A DNA stretch of 10,722 nucleotides from an uncultured Sutterella sp. (GTDB lineage Bacteria > Pseudomonadota > Gammaproteobacteria > Burkholderiales > Burkholderiaceae_F). The stretch is taken from NCBI GenBank assembly GCA_900552195.1, contig URYO01000028.1, positions 1-10,722 of the forward strand, written 5' to 3'. Shown piece by piece: positions 1 through 6,494 of the stretch. The notes below the pieces were generated by a model. It had not been told where the DNA came from. It saw nothing but the letters and a program-made list of their open reading frames with translations, and did no database searches. The translations under genes were made by a program, and so were the position numbers. Every line of letters starts with the position of its first letter. Position 1 is the first letter of the stretch.

Positions 1-2
1 AA

Positions 3-1031
3 TTATTCAGCGTCAATCTTGACGACCCAGCCTTCAGGACCTTCGATTTCGCCCATCTGGATACCGGTCAGTGTTTCTCTGAGCTTGGTGCAGATAGGAC
101 CCATCTTTTCCATGCCGGATGGGAAGTAGATATCGCCGTCAGGTGTATTGACCATACCGATCGGAGCCAAGACGGCAGCCGTACCGCAAAGAGCGCCTTC
201 AGCCATGTCTTTGAGTTCGTTCAGCTTAACGGGACGCTCAACAACCTTATAGCCCAATCTCTTGGCAACGTCGATTAAAGAGCGGCGTGTGACGGAAGGA
301 AGAATGGAATCGGACTTCGGAACAATGATTGTGCCTTCCTTGTCAACGAAAATCAGGTTGGCACCGCCGGTTTCTTCGATATAGGTGCGTGTAGCCGGAT
401 CAAGGTAGATGTTTTCGGCGTAGCCGTGGCGATGAGCTTCCATTGTCGGATGCAGACTCATAGCGTAGTTCAGACCGGCTTTGATATGACCGGTTCCGCG
501 GGGAGCGGCACGGTCGAACTCAGGAACCGTCAGCTTAAGCGGCTTGATAGCGCCTTTGAAATATGCGCCGACCGGCATCACGAAAATTCTGAAAATAAAC
601 TCATGGGCCGGCGCCACACCGATCTGAGGACCGGAACCGATCATGACGGGGCGGATGTACAGCGTTGCGCCGGTGCCGTAAGGAGGAACCCAAGCAGCGT
701 TGGCTGCGACAACGTCCTTGACGGCCTGAATGAATTTTTCTTTCGGGAAAGCCGGCATTTCAAGGCGTTCGGCACTGCCCATCATACGTTCTGCGTTCAA
801 ATCCGGACGGAAAGTAACGATATCGCCGTTGACGGTGGTGTAAGCTTTCAACCCTTCAAAACAGCACTGGGCATAGTGGAATACGCAAGCGGCTTCGGAC
901 AGTTCGATATTGGAATCAGTGATCATCTTACCTTCATCCCATTTACCGTCTTTCCAATGAGCTTCGAAACGGTAGTCGGTCGGTGTGTAGCCGAAGCCTA
1001 ATTTGCTCCAGTCAATATCTTTTTTCTGCAT
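3..1031 (-). CDS. ilvE: Branched-chain amino-acid aminotransferase (BCAT, PLP fold type IV)
   Basis: Reversibly transaminates leucine, isoleucine and valine with 2-oxoglutarate in the cytoplasm, the last step of branched-chain amino-acid synthesis. The 342-residue protein has the length of the larger BCAT group (eukaryotic and IlvK-like) rather than the roughly 309-residue E. coli IlvE type. Visible family features are the N-terminal block ITDSNIELSEAACVFHYAQ (37-55) followed by CFEGLKAY (57-64), the PLP-binding lysine K184 in GTGHIKAGLNYA, and the IEETGGANLIF block (218-228), where the glutamate contacts the cofactor. The start ATG (1029-1031) follows a clear AGGAG five bases upstream. The stop codon is at bases 3-5, so the gene is complete, but anything downstream is outside the window. 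It lies 107 bases downstream of pmbA on the same strand with no convincing terminator between them, so read-through from pmbA is possible. Identity is near certain; substrate preference among branched-chain acids is inferred from the family. Confidence 0.96.
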   Translation of the reverse strand: MQKKDIDWSKLGFGYTPTDYRFEAHWKDGKWDEGKMITDSNIELSEAACVFHYAQCCFEGLKAYTTVNGDIVTFRPDLNAERMMGSAERLEMPAFPKEKFIQAVKDVVAANAAWVPPYGTGATLYIRPVMIGSGPQIGVAPAHEFIFRIFVMPVGAYFKGAIKPLKLTVPEFDRAAPRGTGHIKAGLNYAMSLHPTMEAHRHGYAENIYLDPATRTYIEETGGANLIFVDKEGTIIVPKSDSILPSVTRRSLIDVAKRLGYKVVERPVKLNELKDMAEGALCGTAAVLAPIGMVNTPDGDIYFPSGMEKMGPICTKLRETLTGIQMGEIEGPEGWVVKIDAE

Positions 1032-1074
1032 TTTTTCTCCTACGAGATTCGTTTTGTTATAGATCCCTAATTGT

Positions 1075-1095
1075 AATAATTTGAAAGAAATTATT
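1075..1095. repeat. Perfect AT-rich inverted repeat in the ilvE leader
   Basis: AATAATTT and AAATTATT form perfect 8-base arms around a 5-base spacer (GAAAG on the plus strand). It could be a small RNA hairpin in the pmbA-ilvE transcript or a binding site for a dimeric regulator. It lies between the two complementary SD/anti-SD segments. AT-rich repeats of this size also arise by chance. Confidence 0.45.
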
Positions 1096-1101
1096 CGGAC
1101 T

Positions 1102-1116
1102 TCTGAGGAGAAATTA
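1102..1116 (-). repeat. 15-base element shared with the gluQ leader (copy 1)
   Basis: The minus strand reads TAATTTCTCCTCAGA. The identical 15 bases occur on the plus strand at 5579-5593, upstream of gluQ. Both copies lie in an intergenic leader and contain CTCCT, which is complementary to the Shine-Dalgarno of the next gene. Whether this is a mobile or regulatory module or coincidence cannot be told from one window. Confidence 0.5.
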
Positions 1117-1138
1117 GCAGGAGCGGCTTTTTTCAGAC

Positions 1139-2494
1139 TTAAGAATTTCCGGCAACGGTCATTTCTTTAATCAGCACCGATCCGCTGAGGTAGCAGCCGT
1201 TCAAGTCCACGTCGTCTGACATCGCTTCGATAGACATGAAGATGTCTCTGAGATTGCCAGCAACGGTAATGCCTTCCACCGGGTAAGCGATCCTTCCGTT
1301 CTCCACCCAGAAACCGGATGCGCCCTTAGAGAAATCTCCTGTCGTGTAGTTGACGCCCTGCCCGATGAGCTCAGTTACTAAGAGGCCGGTTCCCATACGG
1401 GAGAGCAATGCGGAAAGCGTTTTTTCGGAGGCTTCCGGTGCTTCGGAGAAGATGAGGTTGTAGGGTCCGCCGGCATTTCCTGTTGTCGTCATTCCCAACT
1501 TGCGAGCCGAATAGCTGCTCAGAAAAAGTCCGCTCAGCACACCGTGATCGACGACTAAGCGTTCAGAAGGACGGACGCCTTCATCATCAAAAGGCGCCGA
1601 GCCCCAATAGCGCGGGATGAACGGATTCTCCAAAATGGAAAGATGATCGGGGAAAATCGGTTTATTCAGCATTCCTTCGAGGAAGGAGGTCTTGCGGTAC
1701 AACGCTGAACCGCTTGCCGCATGAACAAAGGTTCTGAATAAGCTCTTGGCAACCGGTGCTTCAAAAACGACCGGGCACTTGCGGGTCGATAAACCGCGTG
1801 CCGACAGATGATCTACAGCTCTTTGGCCGGCGATCATGCCGACCTGCTGCGGCGAGAGCAAATCCATCGACGAAACGCCGGAAGTGTGCCAGGAGCCGAC
1901 CTGCATTCCGTTTTGGTCCTCAGCGATCACTGAGGTGTCAATCGAATGGTCGCTAAAGGGATAGCCGTGCAAAAAGCCTTCGGTATTTCCCAAGATAAAA
2001 GAGCCGATCGTTGTCGTGACCATTGCGCCGTCGGAATTCACCACGCGTTTATCGACACTCAATGCCGCTTTTTCTGCTTCGACCGCCTTTTGAACCTGTT
2101 CTTCAATCGAGATGTTCCACGGATGGAAGAGATCAAGCTGACGTGGGTTCGTGCAGAGTCGTTCTTTATCCGGCAGGCCGTTGCATTCATCCGGTGTGGT
2201 GTAGCGCGCCATATCAAGCGCCGCTTTGACCGTTCTTAAGATCGATTCTTTGCGAAAGTCTCCGCTGGAAGCCACAGCCTTAGATTTACCGAGATGGACG
2301 GTAATTCCGAAATCTCGGTCATGGGTATGTTCGATGGATTCCGTTTCCCGATTTCTTACCGTAACACATGTCCCCTTCTCTTCACTGACTTCTACCGAAG
2401 CGGAAGTTGCACCTAGAGAAAGCGCTGTGTCTAAAGCATGCGAAACCAAGGAACCGAGCTCTTCTGAGCTACTTATTGTGGGAGTTTGACTCAT
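1139..2494 (-). CDS. pmbA: Metalloprotease subunit PmbA (TldE), TldD/PmbA family
   Basis: PmbA/TldE partners TldD in a heterodimeric cytoplasmic zinc protease that degrades unfolded peptides. In some bacteria it matures microcin B17 and influences the CcdA antitoxin and gyrase inhibition. The 451-residue length matches the E. coli protein (about 450). Blocks recognised by resemblance are the N-terminal strand-rich region with DFGITVHLGKSKAVASSGD, ALDMARYTTPDECNGLPDKE around residues 92-111, the YRKTSFLEGML segment, the SYSARKLGM segment, and the C-terminal core running from VTELIGQGVNYTTGDFS through GFWVENG to GITVAGNLRDIF. As expected for the PmbA partner, I see no HExxxH metal-binding motif, which in this complex belongs to TldD; tldD is not in the window. 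The ATG at 2492-2494 is the natural family start, although no good Shine-Dalgarno precedes it. The gene is divergent from yjgA. Confidence 0.95.
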   Translation of the reverse strand: MSQTPTISSSEELGSLVSHALDTALSLGATSASVEVSEEKGTCVTVRNRETESIEHTHDRDFGITVHLGKSKAVASSGDFRKESILRTVKAALDMARYTTPDECNGLPDKERLCTNPRQLDLFHPWNISIEEQVQKAVEAEKAALSVDKRVVNSDGAMVTTTIGSFILGNTEGFLHGYPFSDHSIDTSVIAEDQNGMQVGSWHTSGVSSMDLLSPQQVGMIAGQRAVDHLSARGLSTRKCPVVFEAPVAKSLFRTFVHAASGSALYRKTSFLEGMLNKPIFPDHLSILENPFIPRYWGSAPFDDEGVRPSERLVVDHGVLSGLFLSSYSARKLGMTTTGNAGGPYNLIFSEAPEASEKTLSALLSRMGTGLLVTELIGQGVNYTTGDFSKGASGFWVENGRIAYPVEGITVAGNLRDIFMSIEAMSDDVDLNGCYLSGSVLIKEMTVAGNS

Positions 2495-2570
2495 ATTTTG
2501 AAGCGGAAACTAAAGATTGGAGATTATGATAGCGCTTGATGCAAATATTACTAAAGAAGGTCACGCTAAT
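2495..2570. promoter_or_regulatory. Divergent pmbA / yjgA intergenic region
   Basis: These 76 bases must hold the outward promoters unless transcription starts inside a gene. TATGAT (2525-2530) on the plus strand is a fair -10 box, and CATAAT on the minus strand (2523-2528) overlaps it, but neither has a recognisable -35 at 16-18 bases. If TATGAT is used, transcription would begin near 2537, which fits the yjgA start at 2571 and excludes the upstream in-frame TTG (2517) and ATG (2526). The Shine-Dalgarno for 2571 is GAAGG (2556-2560), 10 bases upstream. Confidence 0.3.
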
Positions 2571-3122
2571 ATGAAGAATACAAACGAAAACCTTGAAGAA
2601 GAGTACAGCGGTCCGAGCAAAAGTGAACTGAAAAGAAGGGCCGAGCATCTGCAGGATCTCGGTAAAGAACTGACCACCCTGGGTGCCGAAACGCTGGCAA
2701 AAATCGAACTTCCCGAAGTTATTCTTAAAGCCATTGAGGATTATCACCGTGTTCCCTCCTTCGGTGCCAAACGACGCCAGCTCCAGCTTATCGGCAAATA
2801 CATGAGAGCATTAGACGGAGACGCCGTTCGTCAGGCCATTGACCGTGCAACAGGCAACAATAAAGCGGCGGTGGCCGCGCTGCATAAGAGTGAACGTCTG
2901 AGAGATGCGTTGATTGCAGATGATGCCGCTCTGACAAAATTTATTGCTCAGTTCCCTGACGTCAATGTTCAGGAAGTTCGTCAGCTTATCCGTAATGCTC
3001 GTAAAGAAGCCGAAGGCAATAAGCCTCCGAAATCCGCCCGTGCACTCTACAAACTAATCTACGCAATGGTTCTTCCTCCGATCGTGTTGGAAGCGACTGA
3101 GGAGGAAGACGATGAAGAATAG
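2571..3122 (+). CDS. darP: YjgA/DarP, 50S ribosomal subunit assembly factor (DUF615)
   Basis: DarP (formerly YjgA) binds late 50S precursors and promotes maturation of the peptidyl-transferase region of 23S rRNA. Family landmarks are SKSELKRRAEHLQDLG (16-31), the basic GAKRRQLQLIGKYMR block (65-79), the alpha-helical middle, and the strongly conserved RNARKEAEGNKPPKSAR (141-157). I chose ATG 2571 because it gives 183 residues, the length of the E. coli protein, and has a GAAGG Shine-Dalgarno. Frame extension to TTG 2517 or ATG 2526 would add 15-18 residues without family support. The acidic C-terminal tail (EEEDDEE) is encoded by GAGGAGGAAG, which doubles as the ribosome binding site of the next gene, overlapping by 11 bases. 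Translational coupling to the mog-esterase gene is therefore likely. Confidence 0.93.
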   Translation: MKNTNENLEEEYSGPSKSELKRRAEHLQDLGKELTTLGAETLAKIELPEVILKAIEDYHRVPSFGAKRRQLQLIGKYMRALDGDAVRQAIDRATGNNKAAVAALHKSERLRDALIADDAALTKFIAQFPDVNVQEVRQLIRNARKEAEGNKPPKSARALYKLIYAMVLPPIVLEATEEEDDEE

Positions 3123-4380
3123 CAAAGCAAAAATCGGTCTGGTTTCCATTTCCGATCGTGCCTCTTCCGGAACTTATCAGGACAAAGGCATTCCCTCTTT
3201 AAAAGAATGGCTCGCTAATGCTTTGCTTTCTGACTATGAAGTTGTGGAAAAACTCATTCCTGATGAACAACAGCTTATCGAAGCGACTCTGAAAGAATTG
3301 TGTGATCGGGAAAACTGCGATTTGATTCTGACAACCGGAGGTACCGGTCCGTCTCGTCGTGACGTGACGCCTGAAGCCACGCTGGCTGTCGCCACTCGTA
3401 CCCTTCCGGGATTCGGAGAACAAATGCGTGCGGTTTCTCTTGCCTTTGTTCCGACCGCAATTTTGTCCCGTCAAGTCGGCGTACTCCGAGAAATCGAAGA
3501 TCATGCTGCTTTGATCATTAACCTTCCGGGGCAGCCTAAAGCCATCGCAGAAACGTTGGAAGGCATTCCATCCAAAGGCATTCACGGCATTTTTGCGGCA
3601 GTACCCTACTGTATTGATTTGATCGGCGGTCCGGCCATTGAGACCCGTCCTAATGTCGTTAAGGCTTTCCGCCCCAAATCTGCGCCGCAGCCTCACGTCA
3701 TTGATGCAAAAATCATTGAACCAAAAGAAGGCAAAGCGGACTCCACAATCATCATGCTGCACGGCTTGGGCAGCGACGGATCGGATTTCGAACATTTCCG
3801 AGAGGAACTTGCAGCATGCGGCGCACCTGTCGAACAGGCTCGTTTGATTCTTCCGACCGCACCTGAACGTGCGATTGCAGCAAATAAAGGCTTCCTGATG
3901 CGCGGCTGGTTCGATCTTCTCGATACCGACGGAATCGGTACCAGCGATGAGCCGGCACTTATTGAGAGCGCCCGTATCACAGAACGTTTAATTGCCCTGG
4001 AAGAGACGAAAGGCATTAGACGGGATCGAATCTTCTTAGGAGGTTTCTCACAGGGCGGCTGCGTTGCGCTTTACACGGCTCTGAAACTCGACCGTCCGAT
4101 CGGCGGCATCTTCTGCCTAAGCGGCTATCTGCCCATTGAGTCTGCTGACGATATTGAGCATGTCGGTCAAGGCATCCTCTCTCCGATTTTCCTCGCCTAT
4201 GGAAAAGAAGACAGCGACGTGCCGCCCGTGTACCCTGAGATCAGTGTTAGAGAACTTCGTAAGCTCGGAGCTACCGATCTTTGGTCCAAGGGATATGACG
4301 GAGCCGGTCATGATTTAAGCATCGAGGAAGTCACAGATCTGTCTGACTTTTTAGAAAAATCTTTAGTAGCTTCCCAATAA
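3112..4380 (+). CDS. Fusion protein: Mog molybdopterin adenylyltransferase + carboxylesterase (alpha/beta hydrolase)
   Basis: Residues 1-191 are a full Mog domain, which adenylylates molybdopterin before molybdenum insertion. They include LVSISDRASSGTYQDKGIP (10-28), D51 and D84 (equivalents of E. coli D49 and D82, needed for activity), TTGGTGPSRRDVTPEAT (74-90) and INLPGQPK, with a 4-residue insertion just before it relative to E. coli. Residues about 195-422 are a complete phospholipase/carboxylesterase (EstB / acyl-protein thioesterase-like) domain: MLHGLGSDGSDF (215-226), nucleophile S313 in GFSQGG, D367 in GKEDSDVP and H400 in GAGHD form the expected triad. The linker is only a few residues. 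No in-frame start codon with a ribosome binding site lies at the junction; the first methionine of the second domain is already inside its first core strand. This supports a genuine single polypeptide. The ATG (3112) has AGGAGG six bases upstream, inside darP. Both single-domain families are usually separate proteins. The esterase substrate is unknown, and no signal peptide is visible. Confidence 0.93.
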   Translation: MKNSKAKIGLVSISDRASSGTYQDKGIPSLKEWLANALLSDYEVVEKLIPDEQQLIEATLKELCDRENCDLILTTGGTGPSRRDVTPEATLAVATRTLPGFGEQMRAVSLAFVPTAILSRQVGVLREIEDHAALIINLPGQPKAIAETLEGIPSKGIHGIFAAVPYCIDLIGGPAIETRPNVVKAFRPKSAPQPHVIDAKIIEPKEGKADSTIIMLHGLGSDGSDFEHFREELAACGAPVEQARLILPTAPERAIAANKGFLMRGWFDLLDTDGIGTSDEPALIESARITERLIALEETKGIRRDRIFLGGFSQGGCVALYTALKLDRPIGGIFCLSGYLPIESADDIEHVGQGILSPIFLAYGKEDSDVPPVYPEISVRELRKLGATDLWSKGYDGAGHDLSIEEVTDLSDFLEKSLVASQ

Positions 4381-4402
4381 AGCTTTGTATCCGATTTGAG
4401 GC

Positions 4403-4434
4403 AAAAGTGCGCTTTTTTAAGGCGCTCTTTTTTT
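4403..4434 (+). terminator. Rho-independent terminator of the darP / mog-esterase operon
   Basis: Arms AAAAGTGCGC (4403-4412) and GCGCTCTTTT (4422-4431) pair over 9 of 10 positions (one T-T mismatch) around a 9-base loop. The run of T continues to 4434. It lies 22 bases after the stop codon of the fusion gene, where a terminator is expected. Confidence 0.75.
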
Positions 4435-4474
4435 ATGCTGGAATCCTTAGGAAAAATATATAAAAACTAAGACC

Positions 4475-5569
4475 ATGGAATCTTTTTGGGACAAACTGTT
4501 AAGCGGGTCTGAGGCGATCCTTGAACCCTTGCACGTACCGCTGTTTACGGCCGGCGGCAGTCAGATCAACACGTTCGATATTCTCGAATTCTGCTTGGTC
4601 TTTCTCATTGCTTATTGGCTTGGCAAGTTAGGAGAGGAAAGCATCAGGAAGTTCGGCTCCCGTCACAACTCCGTCCGTCCGGAATCCCTTTCAATGTTTG
4701 CCCGCTTCATCCACTGGGGCATATTGGCCGTCGGCATTCTGATGGGCTTATCGATGATCGGTCTCCCGATCACACACTTGGCGATCTTAGTTTCTGCCTT
4801 ATCAGTAGGCATCGGCTTCGGACTACAGACGATTGTCAATAACTCCGTTGCCGGTTTGATTTTGATATCGGAACGTGCGGTCAGCTTAGGCGATATTATT
4901 GCCACTCCGAGCGGCCAGGTGGGCCGGGTGACCATGATCACGATTCGTGCCACGCGTATTGTAACCCCGACTGGTCAAGCAATCATCATCCCTAATGCTT
5001 CCCTGATTAACGGCTCTTTTACCAATTACACCATGGATCGCCGAGGCGTTCGAAAGATCTATCCGTTCTCGATCCCTTACGGCATTGACTTTCGCAAGGT
5101 TAAAGAAATTATTGAAAAGGCTGCCGTCTCAGTTCCGTTCTGTATTAAGCCCGATGCACTCCATGAGATAGAGTGCGGTATCACCGGATTCGGGAATTTT
5201 GGCATTAATGTAGAACTGGTTGTTTGGGTTGATCCGATTGAATTGATGGAGCCGTACCGCCTAGAAGCGGCCTTTTTGAACGCTATCAATGATGCGTGTG
5301 TAGCCAACGGCATTGTGATGCCGGGACCCTCCTATGGGGTCACTGTCTCCCCGACACCTGTTGCGTTCAATGCTCAGGTTTCAGGCACCTCTTCTCCTGT
5401 GCCTTCTAATCTCCGGGCACCTGCTCCTACAAATCTTGTTCCCTCGGCAGATCCTTCGGAGAGTGCGAAAGCCATCGGACAAGTTCCGCCGGCACAAGCT
5501 GCAGCCATCATAGGAGTCCCGCAGTCTATGACTGAAAATCCTTCTCCAAAGAAAGAAAAAGAGGAATAG
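4475..5569 (+). CDS. MscS-family small-conductance mechanosensitive channel
   Basis: An inner-membrane channel that opens under membrane tension to release solutes on hypo-osmotic shock. In the 364-residue product I see three hydrophobic segments: TM1 about 34-52, TM2 about 75-98, and the pore-lining TM3 about 99-133. TM3 has the glycine/alanine-spaced pattern SALSVGIGFGLQTIVNNSVAGLIL (108-130), followed by the beta-domain signature ERAVSLGDII and the IIIPNASLINGSFTNYT block (170-186). The alpha/beta vestibule region runs to about 290. The last ~70 residues are rich in Pro, Ser and Ala and end in KKEKEE; this tail is probably disordered and is not part of the core family. There are no extra N-terminal periplasmic domains, so this is the minimal MscS type. 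The start ATG (4475) lacks a good Shine-Dalgarno. An AT-rich TATATAAA stretch (4457-4464) lies about ten bases before it. The gene is transcribed in the same direction as gluQ. Confidence 0.93.
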   Translation: MESFWDKLLSGSEAILEPLHVPLFTAGGSQINTFDILEFCLVFLIAYWLGKLGEESIRKFGSRHNSVRPESLSMFARFIHWGILAVGILMGLSMIGLPITHLAILVSALSVGIGFGLQTIVNNSVAGLILISERAVSLGDIIATPSGQVGRVTMITIRATRIVTPTGQAIIIPNASLINGSFTNYTMDRRGVRKIYPFSIPYGIDFRKVKEIIEKAAVSVPFCIKPDALHEIECGITGFGNFGINVELVVWVDPIELMEPYRLEAAFLNAINDACVANGIVMPGPSYGVTVSPTPVAFNAQVSGTSSPVPSNLRAPAPTNLVPSADPSESAKAIGQVPPAQAAAIIGVPQSMTENPSPKKEKEE

Positions 5570-5578
5570 TTGACCTCG

Positions 5579-5593
5579 TAATTTCTCCTCAGA
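5579..5593 (+). repeat. 15-base element shared with the ilvE leader (copy 2)
   Basis: TAATTTCTCCTCAGA is identical to the minus-strand sequence at 1102-1116. Here it provides most of the 5' arm of the hairpin in front of gluQ. Confidence 0.5.
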
Positions 5594-5629
5594 CTAAAAT
5601 TTCGTTATCAGTTTGAGGAGATTTTTTTT
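5584..5629 (+). terminator. Terminator hairpin of mscS overlapping the gluQ ribosome binding site and start codon
   Basis: The arms TCTCCTCAGACT (5584-5595) and AGTTTGAGGAGA (5610-5621) pair over all 12 positions (one G-U) around a 14-base loop. They are followed directly by eight T (5622-5629). This is a textbook intrinsic terminator for mscS. The 3' arm also contains GAGGAG (5615-5620), the Shine-Dalgarno of gluQ, and the last two T belong to the TTG start codon of gluQ. Any transcript coming from upstream would meet terminator and translation block together. Regulation is inference; the pairing is seen directly. Confidence 0.8.
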
Positions 5630-6494
5630 GAGTCATTACATCGGACGCTTTGCACCATCCCCAACCGGCCATCTACACGCCGGAAGTTTGGCATGCCTTT
5701 TAGCAAGTTATCTCGATGCTAAAGCTCATAGAGGAACGTGGATTATTCGCGTCGAGGACATTGATCCGCCTCGTGAACCTGCGTGGGCAGCAGAGGATCA
5801 GCTCGAAACCATCGAAGCGTTCAAGCTACACTCAGATCGTCCAATTCTTAGACAGTCAACTCGAATTGAGACCTATCAACAGGCCCTCAACTTTTTAATC
5901 GGTAAAGGTCTGGCCTATGGGTGTGCTTGCACTCGCAAAAGAATCGAAGCCGCCTGCTTAGCTGCCGGCTTGCCACAGGGCGTCTATCCCGGAACTTGTC
6001 GCCATGGAACAGGCGGTGCACCGATTCGTGCGTGGCGCTTTCTTGTAGACGACGGTTTCATCTCTTTCAATGACAGATGGCAAGGTACGTTTAAACAGAA
6101 CGTTTTGAGAGAAGTCGGCGATTTTGTTATTCGGAGAGCCGACGGACTCTGGGCCTATCAACTCGCCGTTGTCGTCGATGACGGATTCCAGGGCGTGACA
6201 CACGTTGTCCGCGGTGCTGACTTGATAGACAACACGCCGCGACAAATTTTACTTCAGATAGCATTAGGTTTAACTACACCAGGGTACATGCACATCCCGC
6301 TCGTACTAGACAAGAAGGGGAACAAGCTCTCTAAACAGACATTGGCCCCAGCGATTGATCGAAGCAAGCCCGAAGAAGAAGCCGCACGTGCCTGGACTCA
6401 CCTAGGATTCAAACCTTTTGCTTTCGATACTCTCGACGAGTTTTATTCAGAGGCTGTTAAGCGCTGGAGATCGAGATTCCAAATCAATGCTTAA
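5628..6494 (+). CDS. gluQ: Glutamyl-Q tRNA(Asp) synthetase (GluQ, YadB)
   Basis: A truncated glutamyl-tRNA synthetase paralogue that activates glutamate and attaches it to the queuosine base at position 34 of tRNA(Asp). It has the Rossmann catalytic core but no anticodon-binding domain, which explains its length (288 residues, near the family's usual 290-310). Numbered from the TTG start, the class I HIGH-type motif is HLHAG (15-19) within FAPSPTGHLHAGSL. The zinc ligands are C99, C101, Y120 and C124. VVRGADLIDNTPRQ and the KMSKS-type KLSKQ (233-237) follow. I place the start at TTG 5628 because GAGGAG lies 7 bases upstream and the product then begins MSHYIGRFAPSP, as in relatives. The earlier in-frame TTG at 5613 is inside the hairpin and overlaps that Shine-Dalgarno. 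The gene converges on rhlE, with stop codons overlapping in the palindrome TTAA. Confidence 0.94.
   Translation: MSHYIGRFAPSPTGHLHAGSLACLLASYLDAKAHRGTWIIRVEDIDPPREPAWAAEDQLETIEAFKLHSDRPILRQSTRIETYQQALNFLIGKGLAYGCACTRKRIEAACLAAGLPQGVYPGTCRHGTGGAPIRAWRFLVDDGFISFNDRWQGTFKQNVLREVGDFVIRRADGLWAYQLAVVVDDGFQGVTHVVRGADLIDNTPRQILLQIALGLTTPGYMHIPLVLDKKGNKLSKQTLAPAIDRSKPEEEAARAWTHLGFKPFAFDTLDEFYSEAVKRWRSRFQINA

Larger units (their letters stand above)
1032..1138 (-). promoter_or_regulatory. ilvE leader: Shine-Dalgarno, candidate -10, possible SD-sequestering arm
   Basis: This 107-base gap between pmbA and ilvE holds several signals, read on the minus strand. AGGAG (1037-1041) is a good ribosome binding site for ilvE. 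TATAAC (1056-1061) could be a -10 box, but I see no good -35 at the right distance. TTTCTCCT at 1106-1113 is perfectly complementary to AGGAGAAA over the Shine-Dalgarno (1034-1041). If the transcript begins in or before pmbA, the two could pair and close the site; a transcript starting from the TATAAC box would lack the upstream arm. The seen part is the complementarity; the regulatory role is inference. Confidence 0.4.

Noticed and set aside
426..1001. 191-codon open frame antisense to ilvE
   Set aside because: It lies wholly inside a clear BCAT gene, has no family resemblance and a composition typical of a shadow frame.
1117..1140. Terminator after pmbA
   Set aside because: A run of six T and short TCTGA/TCAGA complements are present, but no stable stem stands in the right position on either strand.
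2517..2570. Upstream TTG/ATG starts for darP
   Set aside because: They add residues not found in the family, and the likely -10 box overlaps them. ATG 2571 has a good Shine-Dalgarno and gives the family length.
3199..3795. 198-codon open frame antisense to the mog-esterase gene
   Set aside because: Shadow of the strongly conserved Mog coding frame; Phe/Arg/Asn-rich product with no recognisable motif.
5613..5627. Earlier TTG start for gluQ
   Set aside because: It is inside the hairpin and overlaps the Shine-Dalgarno of the TTG at 5628; the extra residues (MRRFF) are not family-like.
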